Shown here: piece by piece, positions 23,427 to 32,313 of the stretch
Layout of the letters: every line of letters starts with the position of its first letter
Numbering within the stretch: the stretch's first letter is position 1
NCBI RefSeq assembly: GCF_019263585.2
Contig: NZ_JADQDF010000001.1
Location: forward strand, 5,528,501 to 5,592,500
Direction of reading: 5' to 3'
Origin: Pseudonocardia oceani
Lineage (GTDB): Bacteria > Actinomycetota > Actinomycetes > Mycobacteriales > Pseudonocardiaceae
DNA: 64,000 bases
The notes under the pieces: model-generated
Told to the model about the DNA's origin: nothing
The model's input: only the letters and a program-made list of their open reading frames with translations
Databases searched by the model: none
Position numbers and translations under genes: made by a program

Positions 23427-24267
23427 CGGGCCGGGCGCCCGGGTGCCGCACCGCCTCCGCGCCGGCGGCGCACCCGGCGGCCAGCGCCTCCTCCGGGCCC
23501 GCGCCCGCCAGCCGGGCCGCGAGCAGCCCGGCGTCGAAGGCGTCGCCGGCGCCGGTCGGGTCGACCGGGGTGACGGCCTCGGCCACGACCGACCAGGAGC
23601 CCGTCCGGTCGACCCAGCGCGCCCCGTGCTCCCCGTCGGTGACGGCCACGGCACCGACGACGTCGAGCAGCGCCTCCGCCGACCCGCCCAGCGCGGCGAG
23701 CTCGTCGGCGTTGGGGAGCAGGAGGTCGACACCGCGGACCCAGCCCCGGAACTCCGGCGTCAGCGCGGGGGCGGCCTGCGGGTCGACCGACGTCGTCCAG
23801 CCCGCGGCGCGCGCGGCGGCCAGCGCGGCGAGCCCGGCGGGGCGCGACGGCGGGTCGAGCAGCACGTAGCCGGACAGGTGCAGGTGCCCGCGGCCGGTGA
23901 GCGCCGGCAGGTCGGCGGGGGAGAGGCGGGCGGCGGCGCCGCGGTCGGACAGCATCGTGCGGTCGCCGTCGAGCAGGACGACGACCGTGCAGGTCGGCGC
24001 CTGCGGGTCGACCGCCGCGGCCACGTGCACCCCGGACGCCGCCAGCTCGGCCACCGCGGCCCGGCCGGGTCCGTCGTCGCCGACGCGGGCCACGAGCGTC
24101 ACCGCCGCGCCGCGGTGGGCGAGCCAGGCCGCGGTGTTCGCGCCCGCCCCGCCCGCCGTCGTCCGGATGCGGGCGGGGACGTCGGCGCCGGGGACGGGGG
24201 GCGTCGACGGCGTCACGAGCACGTCGACGCCCAGGTCGCCCACGACCACGACCGGCGTCCCCGTCAT
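23416..24267 (-). CDS. psuK: PfkB-family kinase, probable pseudouridine kinase
   Basis: A 283-residue PfkB/ribokinase-fold enzyme: N-terminal VVVVGDLGVDVLV, GGAGANTAAWLAHRG, and C-terminal PVDPTGAGDAFDAGLLAA with the catalytic Asp of the GAGD motif. The ATG overlaps the stop of psuG (4 bp), so it most likely phosphorylates pseudouridine to pseudouridine 5'-phosphate for PsuG. The substrate is assigned from that partnership. Confidence 0.85.
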   Translation of the reverse strand: MTGTPVVVVGDLGVDVLVTPSTPPVPGADVPARIRTTAGGAGANTAAWLAHRGAAVTLVARVGDDGPGRAAVAELAASGVHVAAAVDPQAPTCTVVVLLDGDRTMLSDRGAAARLSPADLPALTGRGHLHLSGYVLLDPPSRPAGLAALAAARAAGWTTSVDPQAAPALTPEFRGWVRGVDLLLPNADELAALGGSAEALLDVVGAVAVTDGEHGARWVDRTGSWSVVAEAVTPVDPTGAGDAFDAGLLAARLAGAGPEEALAAGCAAGAEAVRHPGARPVTP

Positions 24268-25190
24268 CCTCCGGCCAGCGCCACGGCCACCCGCGCGGCC
24301 AGCCCGGCGTTCGCGCGCACCAGGGCGAGGTTCGTGCGCAGGCTCGCCCCCTCGCTGCCGGCGTGGAAGTGCTCGAGCAGGGCCGGGGTGACGTCCTTGC
24401 CGGTGATCCCGCGCTCGGCCAGCAGCGCGAGCCCCTCGCCGAGCAGGCGGTCGTGCAGTGCGGCGTCGAGCTCGTCGTCGACGGGGATGGGCTGGGCCAG
24501 CACCGCGCCGACGCCGGGCGACAGCTCGCGGTGGGCGCGCCAGACGGCGGCCGCCTCGGCGGGGGAGTCGACGCGCCACGGCACGGCATGCCCGGAGTCG
24601 CGCCGGTAGAAGCCGGGGAAGGCGTCGGTGCCGTAGCCCAGCACCGGCACGGACTCGGTCTCCAGCACCTCGAGGGTGGCGGCGACGTCGAGGATCGACT
24701 TCACCCCGGAGCACACGACGAGCACGCCGGTGCGGGCGAGCGCGGCGAGGTCGGCGGAGACGTCCCAGGTGTCGCGCGCGCCGCGGTGCACCCCGCCCAG
24801 CCCGCCGGTGGCGAACACGGGCACGCCCGCGGCCGCGGCGAGCGCGGCGGTGGCGGCCACCGTAGTGGCGCCGTCGCGGCCCAGGCCCACCGCGACGCCG
24901 AGGTCGCGGACCGACAGCTTGTCGAGGTCGCCGCCGCAGACGCGGTCGAGCTCGGCGGCGGAGAGGCCGACGCGGGGCACGCCGTCGAGCACGGCGACCG
25001 TGGCCGGCACCGCGCCGTGGGCGCGCACCTCCGCCTCCAGCTCGTCGGCGGCGGCGCGGTTCTGCGGCGCGGGCAGGCCGTGCGCGAGGATCGTGCTCTC
25101 CAGCGCGACGACGGCGCCGCCGGACGCGAGCGCGTCGGCCACGTCACGGGACAGGGCGGGGAAGGAGACGGAACGGGACACGTGGGGCAT
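24264..25190 (-). CDS. psuG: Pseudouridine-5'-phosphate glycosidase
   Basis: A 308-residue enzyme that splits pseudouridine 5'-phosphate into uracil and ribose 5-phosphate. Family motifs visible: VALESTILAHGLPAPQNR, VPATVAVLDGVPRVGL, KLSVRDL, VFATGGLGGVHRGA, CSGVKSILD, YRRDSGHAVPWRVDSP. The start at 25190 abuts the divergent gene at 25192, so both promoters must overlap coding sequence or one true start is internal. Confidence 0.92.
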   Translation of the reverse strand: MPHVSRSVSFPALSRDVADALASGGAVVALESTILAHGLPAPQNRAAADELEAEVRAHGAVPATVAVLDGVPRVGLSAAELDRVCGGDLDKLSVRDLGVAVGLGRDGATTVAATAALAAAAGVPVFATGGLGGVHRGARDTWDVSADLAALARTGVLVVCSGVKSILDVAATLEVLETESVPVLGYGTDAFPGFYRRDSGHAVPWRVDSPAEAAAVWRAHRELSPGVGAVLAQPIPVDDELDAALHDRLLGEGLALLAERGITGKDVTPALLEHFHAGSEGASLRTNLALVRANAGLAARVAVALAGG

Positions 25191-25191
25191 C

Positions 25192-25449
25192 ATGGACGAC
25201 ATGGCGACCCAGGTTCTGCCCGACGTCGAGACGCGGCCCGAGGGCACCGACAGCACGGGCACCGACGAGCCCAAGATGTTCCACTACGTCAAGAAGAACC
25301 GGATCGCCGAGAGCGCGGTGCTGGGCAACATGGTGCAGGCGCTGTGCGGGGAGACGTTCCCGGTCACGCGCTCGCCCAAGCCCGGCTCCCCGGTCTGCCC
25401 GGACTGCAAGAAGATCTTCGACGGGCTCCGGCCCGGCGGCGACGACTGA
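25192..25449 (+). CDS. DUF3039 zinc-ribbon-like protein
   Basis: An 85-residue actinobacterial DUF3039 protein. Features: MFHYVKKNRIAESAVLGNMVQALCGETF and SPVCPDCKKIFD, giving three metal-ligand-like cysteines. Function is unknown. The ATG at 25192 or 25201 may be used; upstream spacing to psuG is almost nil. Confidence 0.8.
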   Translation: MDDMATQVLPDVETRPEGTDSTGTDEPKMFHYVKKNRIAESAVLGNMVQALCGETFPVTRSPKPGSPVCPDCKKIFDGLRPGGDD

Positions 25450-25456
25450 GCCCCGG

Positions 25457-26098
25457 GTGCCCACGCGAGCCGCCGTGCGCGGGTGGTTGTACGACCGTGC
25501 GATCACGGGCCTCACAGCCGGCTGGTACCGCGCCGTGTTCGACCGGCTCCCCGACGGCGCCCGCATGCTCGACGTCGGCATCGGCACCGGCACCGCGCTC
25601 GCCCGCGGCGCCGAGACCGTCCGGCGCAAGGACCTGCACGTCACGGGCCTCGACATCGACCGCGACTACCTGCGCCGCTGCGTCGAGGAGATGGCCCGCG
25701 CCGGTCTCGCCGCGCACGTCACGCCGATCCTGCAGTCGGTCTACGACCACCGCGATGGCCCCTACGACGCCGCCTACTTCAGCGCCAGCCTGATGCTGCT
25801 GCCCGACCCGGTCGCCGCCCTGCGCCACGTCTCCGGCCTGCTCGCGCCCGAGGGCCAGCTGTTCTTCACCCAGACCTTCCACCACCGGCGCTCGCCGCTG
25901 CGGGAGAAGGTCAAGCCGCTGATGCGCCACGTCACGACGATCGACTTCGGCACGGTCACCTACGAGGACGACTTCCGCCGGGTGCTCGCCGCCGCCGACC
26001 TCCAGGTCCTGGAGCTCGTCACCCTGGGCACCACCCGGTCCTCGTCCTACCGCCTCGCCGTGGCGGTGCCCGACGGGGGCAGGCGCGCGGCCGCCTAG
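25457..26098 (+). CDS. Class I SAM-dependent methyltransferase
   Basis: A 213-residue protein. Motif I MLDVGIGTGTALARGA is near residue 36, the acidic residue is in VTGLDIDRDYL, and the later strand is PYDAAYFSASLMLLPDPVAALRHVSGLLAPEGQLFF. The layout resembles small lipid or quinone-type methyltransferases. The substrate is unknown. It starts 7 bp after DUF3039 and may be co-transcribed. Confidence 0.82.
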   Translation: MPTRAAVRGWLYDRAITGLTAGWYRAVFDRLPDGARMLDVGIGTGTALARGAETVRRKDLHVTGLDIDRDYLRRCVEEMARAGLAAHVTPILQSVYDHRDGPYDAAYFSASLMLLPDPVAALRHVSGLLAPEGQLFFTQTFHHRRSPLREKVKPLMRHVTTIDFGTVTYEDDFRRVLAAADLQVLELVTLGTTRSSSYRLAVAVPDGGRRAAA

Positions 26099-26105
26099 GG
26101 CCGCG

Positions 26106-26927
26106 CTACTCCGCCAGGAACCCGTCGATCACCGGCGCCAGCTCCTCCGCCTCGGTGAGCAGGGCCAGGTGCCCGCCCGAGTAGACGTGCAGGCGGGAGT
26201 TCGGGATGCCCTTGTGCATGATCCGCGCGTTGACGACCGGGATGATCGGGTCGTCGTCACCGGCGACGATCAGCGTGGGCTGCCGGATCAGCGGCAGGCC
26301 CGGCAGGCTGCTCCAGCCCGCGCCGGCGAGGAGCTGGTAGTAGTAGCCGCGCTTGGGGCCCTTGCGGGTGTAGGTGTGCAGCACCTCCGACGCCCGTTCG
26401 GGGTGCGTGCGCATCGTGCCGCCGTAGATCTCCCCGGCGATGGTGCGCGCGTACTCGGGGTCGTGGTGGCGCCGCGGTGTGAGCATCTTGGCCAGCACGT
26501 TCGGCCGGGCGGGCACCATCAGCGAGCCGGTGCCGGTGGCGGCCAGTACGAGGCGGCGGCACTGCCTGCGCTGCACCGCCGCGAACTGCTGGGCGAGCCC
26601 GCCGCCCCAGGAGAATCCCATGACGTCGACCTCGCCGTAGCCCAGGCGGCGCACGAGCGTCCCGATCAGCGGCGCGAACGTCGACATGTGGTACGGCAGC
26701 CGCGGCATCGGCGAGCCGCCGATGCCGGGCACGTCGAACCGGACGACCTCCAGCTCGGGCGGCAGCTCGTCGACGAAGGGCTGCAGCAGCTCCAGGCTGG
26801 CGCCGATGCCGTTCATCAGCAGCAGCGGCGTCCGCGAGCGCGTCCCGGTTGACCGACGCACCGACACCCGCAGGCAGCGGCCCCGGACGTCGACCTCGAA
26901 CAGCTCGTCACCCGTCACCGCGGTCAC
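26106..26927 (-). CDS. phaZ: Intracellular medium-chain-length PHA depolymerase PhaZ-like
   Basis: A 273-residue alpha/beta hydrolase closely following Pseudomonas PhaZ: RTPLLLMNGIGASLELLQPF, FDVPGIGGSPMPRLPY, nucleophile elbow GFSWGGGLAQQFA (Ser), IYGGTMR, GYYYQLLAGAGW, acid in VAGDDDPIIP and base in GGHLALL. It releases 3-hydroxyacids from stored polyester. The GTG overlaps the phaC stop (GTGA), which makes a coupled synthase/depolymerase pair. Confidence 0.88.
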   Translation of the reverse strand: MTAVTGDELFEVDVRGRCLRVSVRRSTGTRSRTPLLLMNGIGASLELLQPFVDELPPELEVVRFDVPGIGGSPMPRLPYHMSTFAPLIGTLVRRLGYGEVDVMGFSWGGGLAQQFAAVQRRQCRRLVLAATGTGSLMVPARPNVLAKMLTPRRHHDPEYARTIAGEIYGGTMRTHPERASEVLHTYTRKGPKRGYYYQLLAGAGWSSLPGLPLIRQPTLIVAGDDDPIIPVVNARIMHKGIPNSRLHVYSGGHLALLTEAEELAPVIDGFLAE

Positions 26928-28624
26928 GTCGCGCGCACGTAGTCGCCGGGGGCGGGGACGAGGGCGTGCAGCCCGCGCCCGCCCAGCTCCGCCGGGGCGT
27001 CGACCTCGTCGCCGCAGCGCTGACCGAGCCACTCGGCGTGGTCGGGCCACCACGACCCCTTGACGGTCTCGGCCACCGCCAGCCACGCGTCGGCGTTGAT
27101 CGGCGTGGGTGTCCGCGACGCCGGGGGCGCGACGCGGAAGCCGGCCTTGGGGTTGCCGGGCGGGTTGACCAGCGAGGCGATGTGCCCGCTCGTCGACAGC
27201 ACGAACCGGCTCTCGCCGCCCAGGAGCTGCGTGGTGCGGAAGCAGGACTGCCAGGCGCAGAGGTGGTCGGCGATGCCCGCGATGACGTACATGTCGCGGT
27301 CGACCTTCGACAGGTCCACCGGCGTGCCCAGCATCGTCGTGGAGTTGGGGACCACGAGCGCGTTGGCGACGGCGATGTCGATGAAGTCACGGTGCAGCCC
27401 GGCCGTCATGCGGGTGGTGTCGGCGTTCCAGAACAGGATGTCGAACGCTTTCGGCGGGCGGCCCTTGAGGTAGTTGTTCACCCAGTAGGACCAGATGAGG
27501 TCGTTGGGCCGCAGCCAGGCGAACACCTCGGCCAGCGTGCGGCCGTCGAGGTAGCCCTTCTTCTGCGACGCCTCCACGGCCTGGCGCGCGGTGTCCGGGT
27601 CGAGCAGTGCGCCCGTGGTGCCGGCCTTGGCCTGGTCGAGGACCGTGACGGCGAAGGTCACCGACGCCACGCGCTCCTGGCCGCCCGTGGCGGCGAGGTG
27701 GCCCAGCAGCATCGAGGTGATGATCCCGCCCGAGCAGAACGCCATGAGCGCCGTGCTGGACCGGCGGCTGATCGTCTCGCAGGCCGCCATGGCGTCGAGG
27801 ATCGCGGAACCGTAGGTGTCGAGGTCCCAGGCCGCGTGCTCCTCGGTCGGGTTGCGCCACGACATGAGGAACACCTGCTGGCCGGACTTCAGCAGGTTCT
27901 CGACGATGCTGCGGCCCGGCGCGAGGTCGGCCACGTAGTACTTGTTGATCGTCGGCGGGATGATCAGCAGCGGGGTCTCGCGGACCGTGGGGGTCTGCGG
28001 CAGGTACTGGATCAGCTCGAAGACCGGGGTGCGCAGCACGACCGCGCCCGGGGTGCAGGCGACGTCCTCGCCGACGGTGAACGCGTCGGGCTCGACCATC
28101 GACGGCACCCGCGGCTTCGTCGCGAGGTCGCCGACGAGCCGCCGGACGCCGCTGACGATGCTCGCGCCGCCGGTCTTGCGCGCCTCCTGCCACAGCGCGG
28201 GGTTGAGCAGGCTGTTGCTCGGCGCCAGGGCGTCGACGACGTTGCTCACGGCGAACTGGATGCGCTCGTGGTCGGCCCAGTCGAGGCCGGCGTCCTCGAC
28301 GAGGTCGGCCGCGGTGCCGCCGGCGGCGATGTGGGCCTGCACGAGCCGGTGCAGCAGCGGGTTCTCCGTCCACGCCGGGTCGGCGTAGCGCTTGTCCTTG
28401 GGGCCCGGCTCGAGCTCGGAGGCGCCGACGCCGATCTTCGCGAGCTCGGCGGCGAGGCCGGCTCCGCGGCGGGTGAGCGTGACCGGCTTCGTGGCCAGCG
28501 CGGCGGCCATCCGCAGACCGGCCCCGCCGGGCAGGATCCGGCGCAGCGGGCCCAGCGCGCCGTCGGACAGCAGCATGTCCAGACCGGTGGCGACGTCGGG
28601 ATCGGCGGACTGCTCGGCCGTCAT
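26924..28624 (-). CDS. phaC: Polyhydroxyalkanoate synthase PhaC (second copy)
   Basis: A 566-residue protein, homologous along its length to the 1391-3133 PhaC. Nucleophile elbow ALMAFCSGG with Cys297, Asp in AGIADHLCAWQSC, His in STSGHIASLVNPP; PTINKYYVADLAPGRS precedes the elbow. Its ATG overlaps the stop of the upstream membrane protein and its stop overlaps phaZ, so the three form one tightly packed operon. Having two synthases suggests different substrate chain-length preferences (inference). Confidence 0.94.
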   Translation of the reverse strand: MTAEQSADPDVATGLDMLLSDGALGPLRRILPGGAGLRMAAALATKPVTLTRRGAGLAAELAKIGVGASELEPGPKDKRYADPAWTENPLLHRLVQAHIAAGGTAADLVEDAGLDWADHERIQFAVSNVVDALAPSNSLLNPALWQEARKTGGASIVSGVRRLVGDLATKPRVPSMVEPDAFTVGEDVACTPGAVVLRTPVFELIQYLPQTPTVRETPLLIIPPTINKYYVADLAPGRSIVENLLKSGQQVFLMSWRNPTEEHAAWDLDTYGSAILDAMAACETISRRSSTALMAFCSGGIITSMLLGHLAATGGQERVASVTFAVTVLDQAKAGTTGALLDPDTARQAVEASQKKGYLDGRTLAEVFAWLRPNDLIWSYWVNNYLKGRPPKAFDILFWNADTTRMTAGLHRDFIDIAVANALVVPNSTTMLGTPVDLSKVDRDMYVIAGIADHLCAWQSCFRTTQLLGGESRFVLSTSGHIASLVNPPGNPKAGFRVAPPASRTPTPINADAWLAVAETVKGSWWPDHAEWLGQRCGDEVDAPAELGGRGLHALVPAPGDYVRAT

Positions 28625-29676
28625 CGTGGCTCCCTGGTGCTCTCGGAGGCGGTCGTCCTCGCAGCATGGGCGGCGGGGGCGGTCGCGGGCAAGTCGGGGG
28701 CGGGCACCCCCGGAGGTGCGGACGGGTGGGCCACCACGGGCGTGCCGGGCTGGGTGCGCATCGCCCGCAGCCGGTCGGAGCGGCGGGGCCGGGGCTCGGG
28801 GTGCGAGGGCCGGACCTGCTCGACGGCGTTGTTGAGGTGCGCGCCGAGCACGATCGAGAGGCCCAGCAGGAACCCGAACAGCAGGAACGCGATCGGGGTG
28901 GCCAGCGCGCCGTAGGTGTAGCCGGTGCTCGTCAGCACGGCGATGTAGACGCGCAGGCCGGTGGCGCTGGCGATGAACACCACCATCGCGAGCAGCGCGC
29001 CGGGCAGCAGGCGCCGCCAGGGCAGCGTGTGCGGCAGCGCGAGGCGGTACATCGCCGTGAGCACGAGCACGGTGATGAGGGCGGCGCCGGGGTAGTAGAA
29101 GGCGCCGATGAGCGACGTCGCCGCGCCCCGCCACGACTCCGGCAGGACCTGGGGGAGCAGGTCGGGACCCAGCGCGATGACCGGCAGCGTGAAGATCGCG
29201 ACGACGAGCGCGAGCAGGTAGACCAGCAGCGAGAAGATCCGCTGCCACACGGGGTGGCGCACGAGCTTCTGCCCGTGCGCCTCGGTGATCGAGTCGACGA
29301 GCGAGGCGATGGCCGACGACCCCGCCCACAGCGCGATGACGAACCCGACCGACACGACGTCGGCGCGGCCGTCGGTGAGGATGCTCGACGCGGTCGGCGC
29401 GATGATCTCGTCGACGACGTCGGGGGTGAACACCTGCCGGGCGAAGGTGACGATCGACTCCTCCACCACCCGCACGGTGCCGTTGCCGAACCAGTCGCCG
29501 ACGTAGCCCAGCGACCCGAGCAGCGCGAGGAACAGCGGGGGCAGCGAGAGCGCCTGCCAGAACGCCGCCTGCGCGGAGTGGGAGAAGATGTCCTGGTCCC
29601 AGGCGCCGCCGAGCGTCCGGCCGACCACCCGTCGCCACGGCGGTGCGGGGTCGGTGCTGGTCGGCGCGTCGCTCAT
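28621..29676 (-). CDS. YihY/BrkB-family inner membrane protein
   Basis: A 351-residue protein with about six transmembrane segments. Family features: SLPPLFLALLGSLGYVGD near the N-terminus, SVGFVIALWAGSSAIASLVDSITEA, and YTYGALATPIAFLLFGFLLGLSIVLGAHLN. The last ~80 residues are Pro/Arg/Ala-rich and disordered. Role in this operon is unknown. Overlap with phaC by ATGA couples them. Confidence 0.85.
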   Translation of the reverse strand: MSDAPTSTDPAPPWRRVVGRTLGGAWDQDIFSHSAQAAFWQALSLPPLFLALLGSLGYVGDWFGNGTVRVVEESIVTFARQVFTPDVVDEIIAPTASSILTDGRADVVSVGFVIALWAGSSAIASLVDSITEAHGQKLVRHPVWQRIFSLLVYLLALVVAIFTLPVIALGPDLLPQVLPESWRGAATSLIGAFYYPGAALITVLVLTAMYRLALPHTLPWRRLLPGALLAMVVFIASATGLRVYIAVLTSTGYTYGALATPIAFLLFGFLLGLSIVLGAHLNNAVEQVRPSHPEPRPRRSDRLRAMRTQPGTPVVAHPSAPPGVPAPDLPATAPAAHAARTTASESTREPR

Positions 29677-29800
29677 GGTCCGCCCAGGATGGACCACGGG
29701 GTGCCCCGGTGCCGGGCGCGACGGGTCTCGGCGAGTCGGGCGAGACCACCCCGTAACCTGGTCGGCGGTCCCCCCGGAAGCCCCGCAGTCTTGGAGTCGT

Positions 29801-31522
29801 GTGTCCCAGGCCCCCCAGCTGGCTGCGTCGGCCCGCCCGATGCGCGCCTGGCAGCGCAAGGCGCTGAGCCGCTACCTCGCCACCGGTCCCCAGGACTTCC
29901 TCGCCGTCGCCACGCCGGGCGCGGGGAAGACGGCGTTCGCGCTGCGCGTCGCGTCGGAGCTGCTGGCCGACCGGACGATCTCGAACATCACGGTCGTCGC
30001 GCCCACCGAGCACCTCAAGTACCAGTGGAGCCAGGCCGCGGCGGCCGTCGGCATCGCGCTGGACCCGGAGTTCCGCAACTCCGCGGGCGGCACGTCGTCG
30101 GACTACACGGGGATCGCCGTCACCTACGCCGGCGTCGCGGCCCACCCGCTGCTGCACCGGGCCCGCACGGAGAACCGGCGCACGCTCGTCGTCCTCGACG
30201 AGGTCCACCACGCGGGCGACGCCCGGTCGTGGGGCGACGCCGTCAAGGAGGCGTTCGACCCCGCCGCGCGGCGCCTGACGCTCACCGGGACCCCGTTCCG
30301 CTCCGACGACAACCCGATCCCGTTCGTCGACTACCTCCCCGACGCCGACGGGGCCCTGCGCAGCCGCTCGGACCACTCCTACGGCTACGCGGAGGCCCTC
30401 GCCGACGGCGTGGTCCGGCCGGTGGTGTTCCTGGCCTACTCGGGCGTCTCCAGCTGGCGCACGAGCGCGGGCGAGGAGATCACCGCCCGCCTGGGCGAGC
30501 CGCTGACGGCCGAGCAGACCGCGCGGGCCTGGCGCACCGCGCTCGACCCGGGCGGCGAGTGGATCCCCGCCGTCCTCGCCGCGGCCGACAAGCGGCTCAC
30601 CGGGCACCGCCTGGGCGGCATGCCCGACGCCGGCGGCCTCGTCATCGCCTCCGACCAGACCACCGCGCGGGCCTACGCCGCGATCCTCACCGACGTCACC
30701 GGGACGCCGCCGGTGCTCGTGCTGTCCGACGAGGCCGGGTCGTCCGAGCGCATCGCGCGGTTCAGCACGTCGACCGACCGGTGGATGGTGGCGGTCCGGA
30801 TGGTGTCCGAGGGCGTCGACGTCCCGCGGCTCGCCGTCGGGGTCTACGCCACGAGCGCGTCGACGCCGCTGTTCTTCGCGCAGGCGATCGGGCGCTTCGT
30901 GCGGTCGCGGCGGCCGGGGGAGACGGCGTCGGTGTTCGTCCCCAGCGTGCCGGTCCTGCTGGGCCTGGCGAGCGAGCTGGAGGCCCAGCGCGACCACGTC
31001 CTGGGCACGCCGCACCGCGCCGAGGAGCAGTGGAACGACGAGGAGCTGGCGGCGGCGAACCGGCAGGAGGACGAGCCGGGGGAGGACGAGCCGTCGTTCA
31101 CCGCGCTGGGCGCCAACGCCGAGCTCGACCAGCTCATCTACGAGGGCACCTCGTTCTCCGCCGACGAGGAGGACTACCTGGGCCTGCCCGGCCTGCTCGA
31201 GCCCGACCAGGTGCGCACGCTGCTCGACCAGCGGCAGACGGAGTGGCTGAGCCGTTCGGGTCGTGCGGCGCGCACCGCGCCCGCCGTCGTCCCGCCGCCG
31301 TCGGCCGAGCCCGCCGAGCGTCCCCAGCAGTCGGTGCGGGAGCGGATCGCGGCGCTGCGCAAGGAGCTCAACACCCTCGTCGCGCTGCACCACCACCGCA
31401 CGAACAAGCCGCACGGGAAGATCCACAGTGAGTTGCGGACGCTGTGCGGCGGCCCGCCCACGGCGATGGCCAACATGGAGCAGCTGGAGGAGCGCATCGC
31501 GACGCTCCGCAGCTGGCGCTGA
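29801..31522 (+). CDS. DEAD/DEAH-box-like helicase
   Basis: A 573-residue superfamily 2 helicase found in many actinobacteria. Walker A is ATPGAGKT (37-44), motif II is DEVHH (133-137), motif III is LTGTPFRSDD, and the C-terminal helicase half has MVAVRMVSEGVDVPRLAVGVYAT and QAIGRFVR. The C-terminal 100 residues hold a helical extension (RERIAALRKELNTLVALHHH). The GTG at 29801 has GGAG upstream. Biological role is unknown. Confidence 0.82.
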   Translation: MSQAPQLAASARPMRAWQRKALSRYLATGPQDFLAVATPGAGKTAFALRVASELLADRTISNITVVAPTEHLKYQWSQAAAAVGIALDPEFRNSAGGTSSDYTGIAVTYAGVAAHPLLHRARTENRRTLVVLDEVHHAGDARSWGDAVKEAFDPAARRLTLTGTPFRSDDNPIPFVDYLPDADGALRSRSDHSYGYAEALADGVVRPVVFLAYSGVSSWRTSAGEEITARLGEPLTAEQTARAWRTALDPGGEWIPAVLAAADKRLTGHRLGGMPDAGGLVIASDQTTARAYAAILTDVTGTPPVLVLSDEAGSSERIARFSTSTDRWMVAVRMVSEGVDVPRLAVGVYATSASTPLFFAQAIGRFVRSRRPGETASVFVPSVPVLLGLASELEAQRDHVLGTPHRAEEQWNDEELAAANRQEDEPGEDEPSFTALGANAELDQLIYEGTSFSADEEDYLGLPGLLEPDQVRTLLDQRQTEWLSRSGRAARTAPAVVPPPSAEPAERPQQSVRERIAALRKELNTLVALHHHRTNKPHGKIHSELRTLCGGPPTAMANMEQLEERIATLRSWR

Positions 31523-31545
31523 CCCGCCCCCCTAGCCACCCCCCC

Positions 31546-31699
31546 GGCGAGTTTGCCGCCCGCGCCCGGCGAGTTTGCCGCCCGCTCCCCGCGAGTTGGC
31601 CGCCGGCGCCCGGCGAGTTCGCCGCCGGGGCCCGGCGAGTTGGCGCCGGCGCCCAGCGAGTCTGCGGCTGCCGCCCCGCGAGTCGCGCGTCGCGGCCGG
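31546..31699 (+). repeat. 22-bp tandem array, forward (7 units)
   Basis: Units begin at 31546, 31568, 31590, 31612, 31634, 31655 and 31678, all built around GGCGAGTTTGCCGCC with decay towards the right-hand end. The period is 22 bp (one 21, one 23). There are no spacers between units, so this is not CRISPR. Confidence 0.85.
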
Positions 31700-31775
31700 G
31701 GCCCGGGCCACCACCGCCTGCACCCCCGTGGGACGGCCCGGCGCCGGAAGTGTGTCGTGGCAGCCCACACGGCGG

Positions 31776-31965
31776 CCCTCCAGTGACGGTCTCGGCGGTC
31801 AAGGACAGAGGGCGGCCGGTGATCGTCAGGAGTGCGACGTAGCAGCCCCCTCGACGACCCTCCAGTGACGGCCTTATCGATCAAGGGCAGAGGGCGGGCC
31901 GGTGATCGCCGGGAGTGCGACGTGAGCGCCCCTGCCGCGACCCTGGCGTGACGGTTCCGGCGATC
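31776..31965 (+). repeat. 82-bp direct repeats (2 full, 1 partial)
   Basis: CCCTCCAGTGACGG starts units at 31776 and 31858; a decayed third starts at 31941 (CCCTGGCGTGACGG). Each full unit contains GGTGATCG(T/C)C(A/G)GGAGTGCGACG, similar to the left arm of the inverted repeat at 3610-3628. Confidence 0.75.
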
Positions 31966-32090
31966 AGAGGAGCGGACGAAGGGCGATCGCGGTCCGCCCA
32001 GCCACCCGGCTCGATCGCGACGTGCCGTCGGGGGCGATCCGCGTGCACGTCCCCGATCGGTGGGCCGGCACGTCCACCGAGCGCGAGCGG

Positions 32091-32220
32091 CAAACTCGCG
32101 GGGCGTCGACGCGAACTCGCCGGTCGTGAGCGGCGAACTCGCCAGGCGGGAGCGGCGAACTCGCTGAGCGCCGGTCGCAAACTCGCGGGGCGGGAGCGGC
32201 GAACTCGCCGGGGGAGGGAG
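32091..32220 (-). repeat. 22-bp tandem array, reverse (6 units)
   Basis: AACTCGC occurs at 32093, 32114, 32136, 32158, 32180 and 32202, a 22-bp period (one 21). This is the reverse complement of the forward array. The last unit closes with CCGGGGGAGGGAG, similar to the copy at 5153-5168. Confidence 0.85.
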
Positions 32221-32232
32221 GGGTGCAGACGG

Positions 32233-32270
32233 CCGGAGGGGCGGGGACCGTGTGGTCCCCGCCCCTCCGG
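32233..32270. terminator. 17-bp perfect stem, 4-nt loop
   Basis: CCGGAGGGGCGGGGACC, loop GTGT, and the exact complementary arm. It lies 43 bp past the stop of the reverse-strand zinc ribbon gene at 32314 and next to the repeat array. A strong intrinsic-type hairpin without a T-run, as usual in such GC-rich genomes. Confidence 0.8.
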
Positions 32271-32313
32271 GTGTCGTGTGTGGGTGGTGTGCCGGCGTCC
32301 GGGCCGGCGCCGA

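Larger units (their letters stand above)
31523..32232. repeat. Intergenic repeat region with opposed 22-bp arrays and 82-bp direct repeats
   Basis: About 700 bp without a credible gene. It contains, in order, seven forward 22-bp units, two and a partial third 82-bp direct repeats, about 125 bp of unrepeated sequence, and six 22-bp units in the opposite orientation, ending near a strong hairpin. Apparent open frames across it reflect repeat composition. Confidence 0.85.

Noticed and set aside
26924-31426. A 1500-residue reverse-strand open frame spanning phaC, the membrane protein and the helicase region
   Set aside because: Only its C-terminal 566 residues (phaC) look like protein; the rest is low-complexity Arg/Gly/Ala sequence antisense to or out of frame with real genes, typical of high-GC DNA.
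31546-31699. Possible CRISPR array
   Set aside because: Units are directly adjacent 22-bp repeats without spacers and no cas genes are nearby.
31523-32232. Short open frames inside the repeat region
   Set aside because: Their sequences are repeat-derived Pro/Arg/Ala strings on all frames, with no ribosome-binding sites or recognisable domains.
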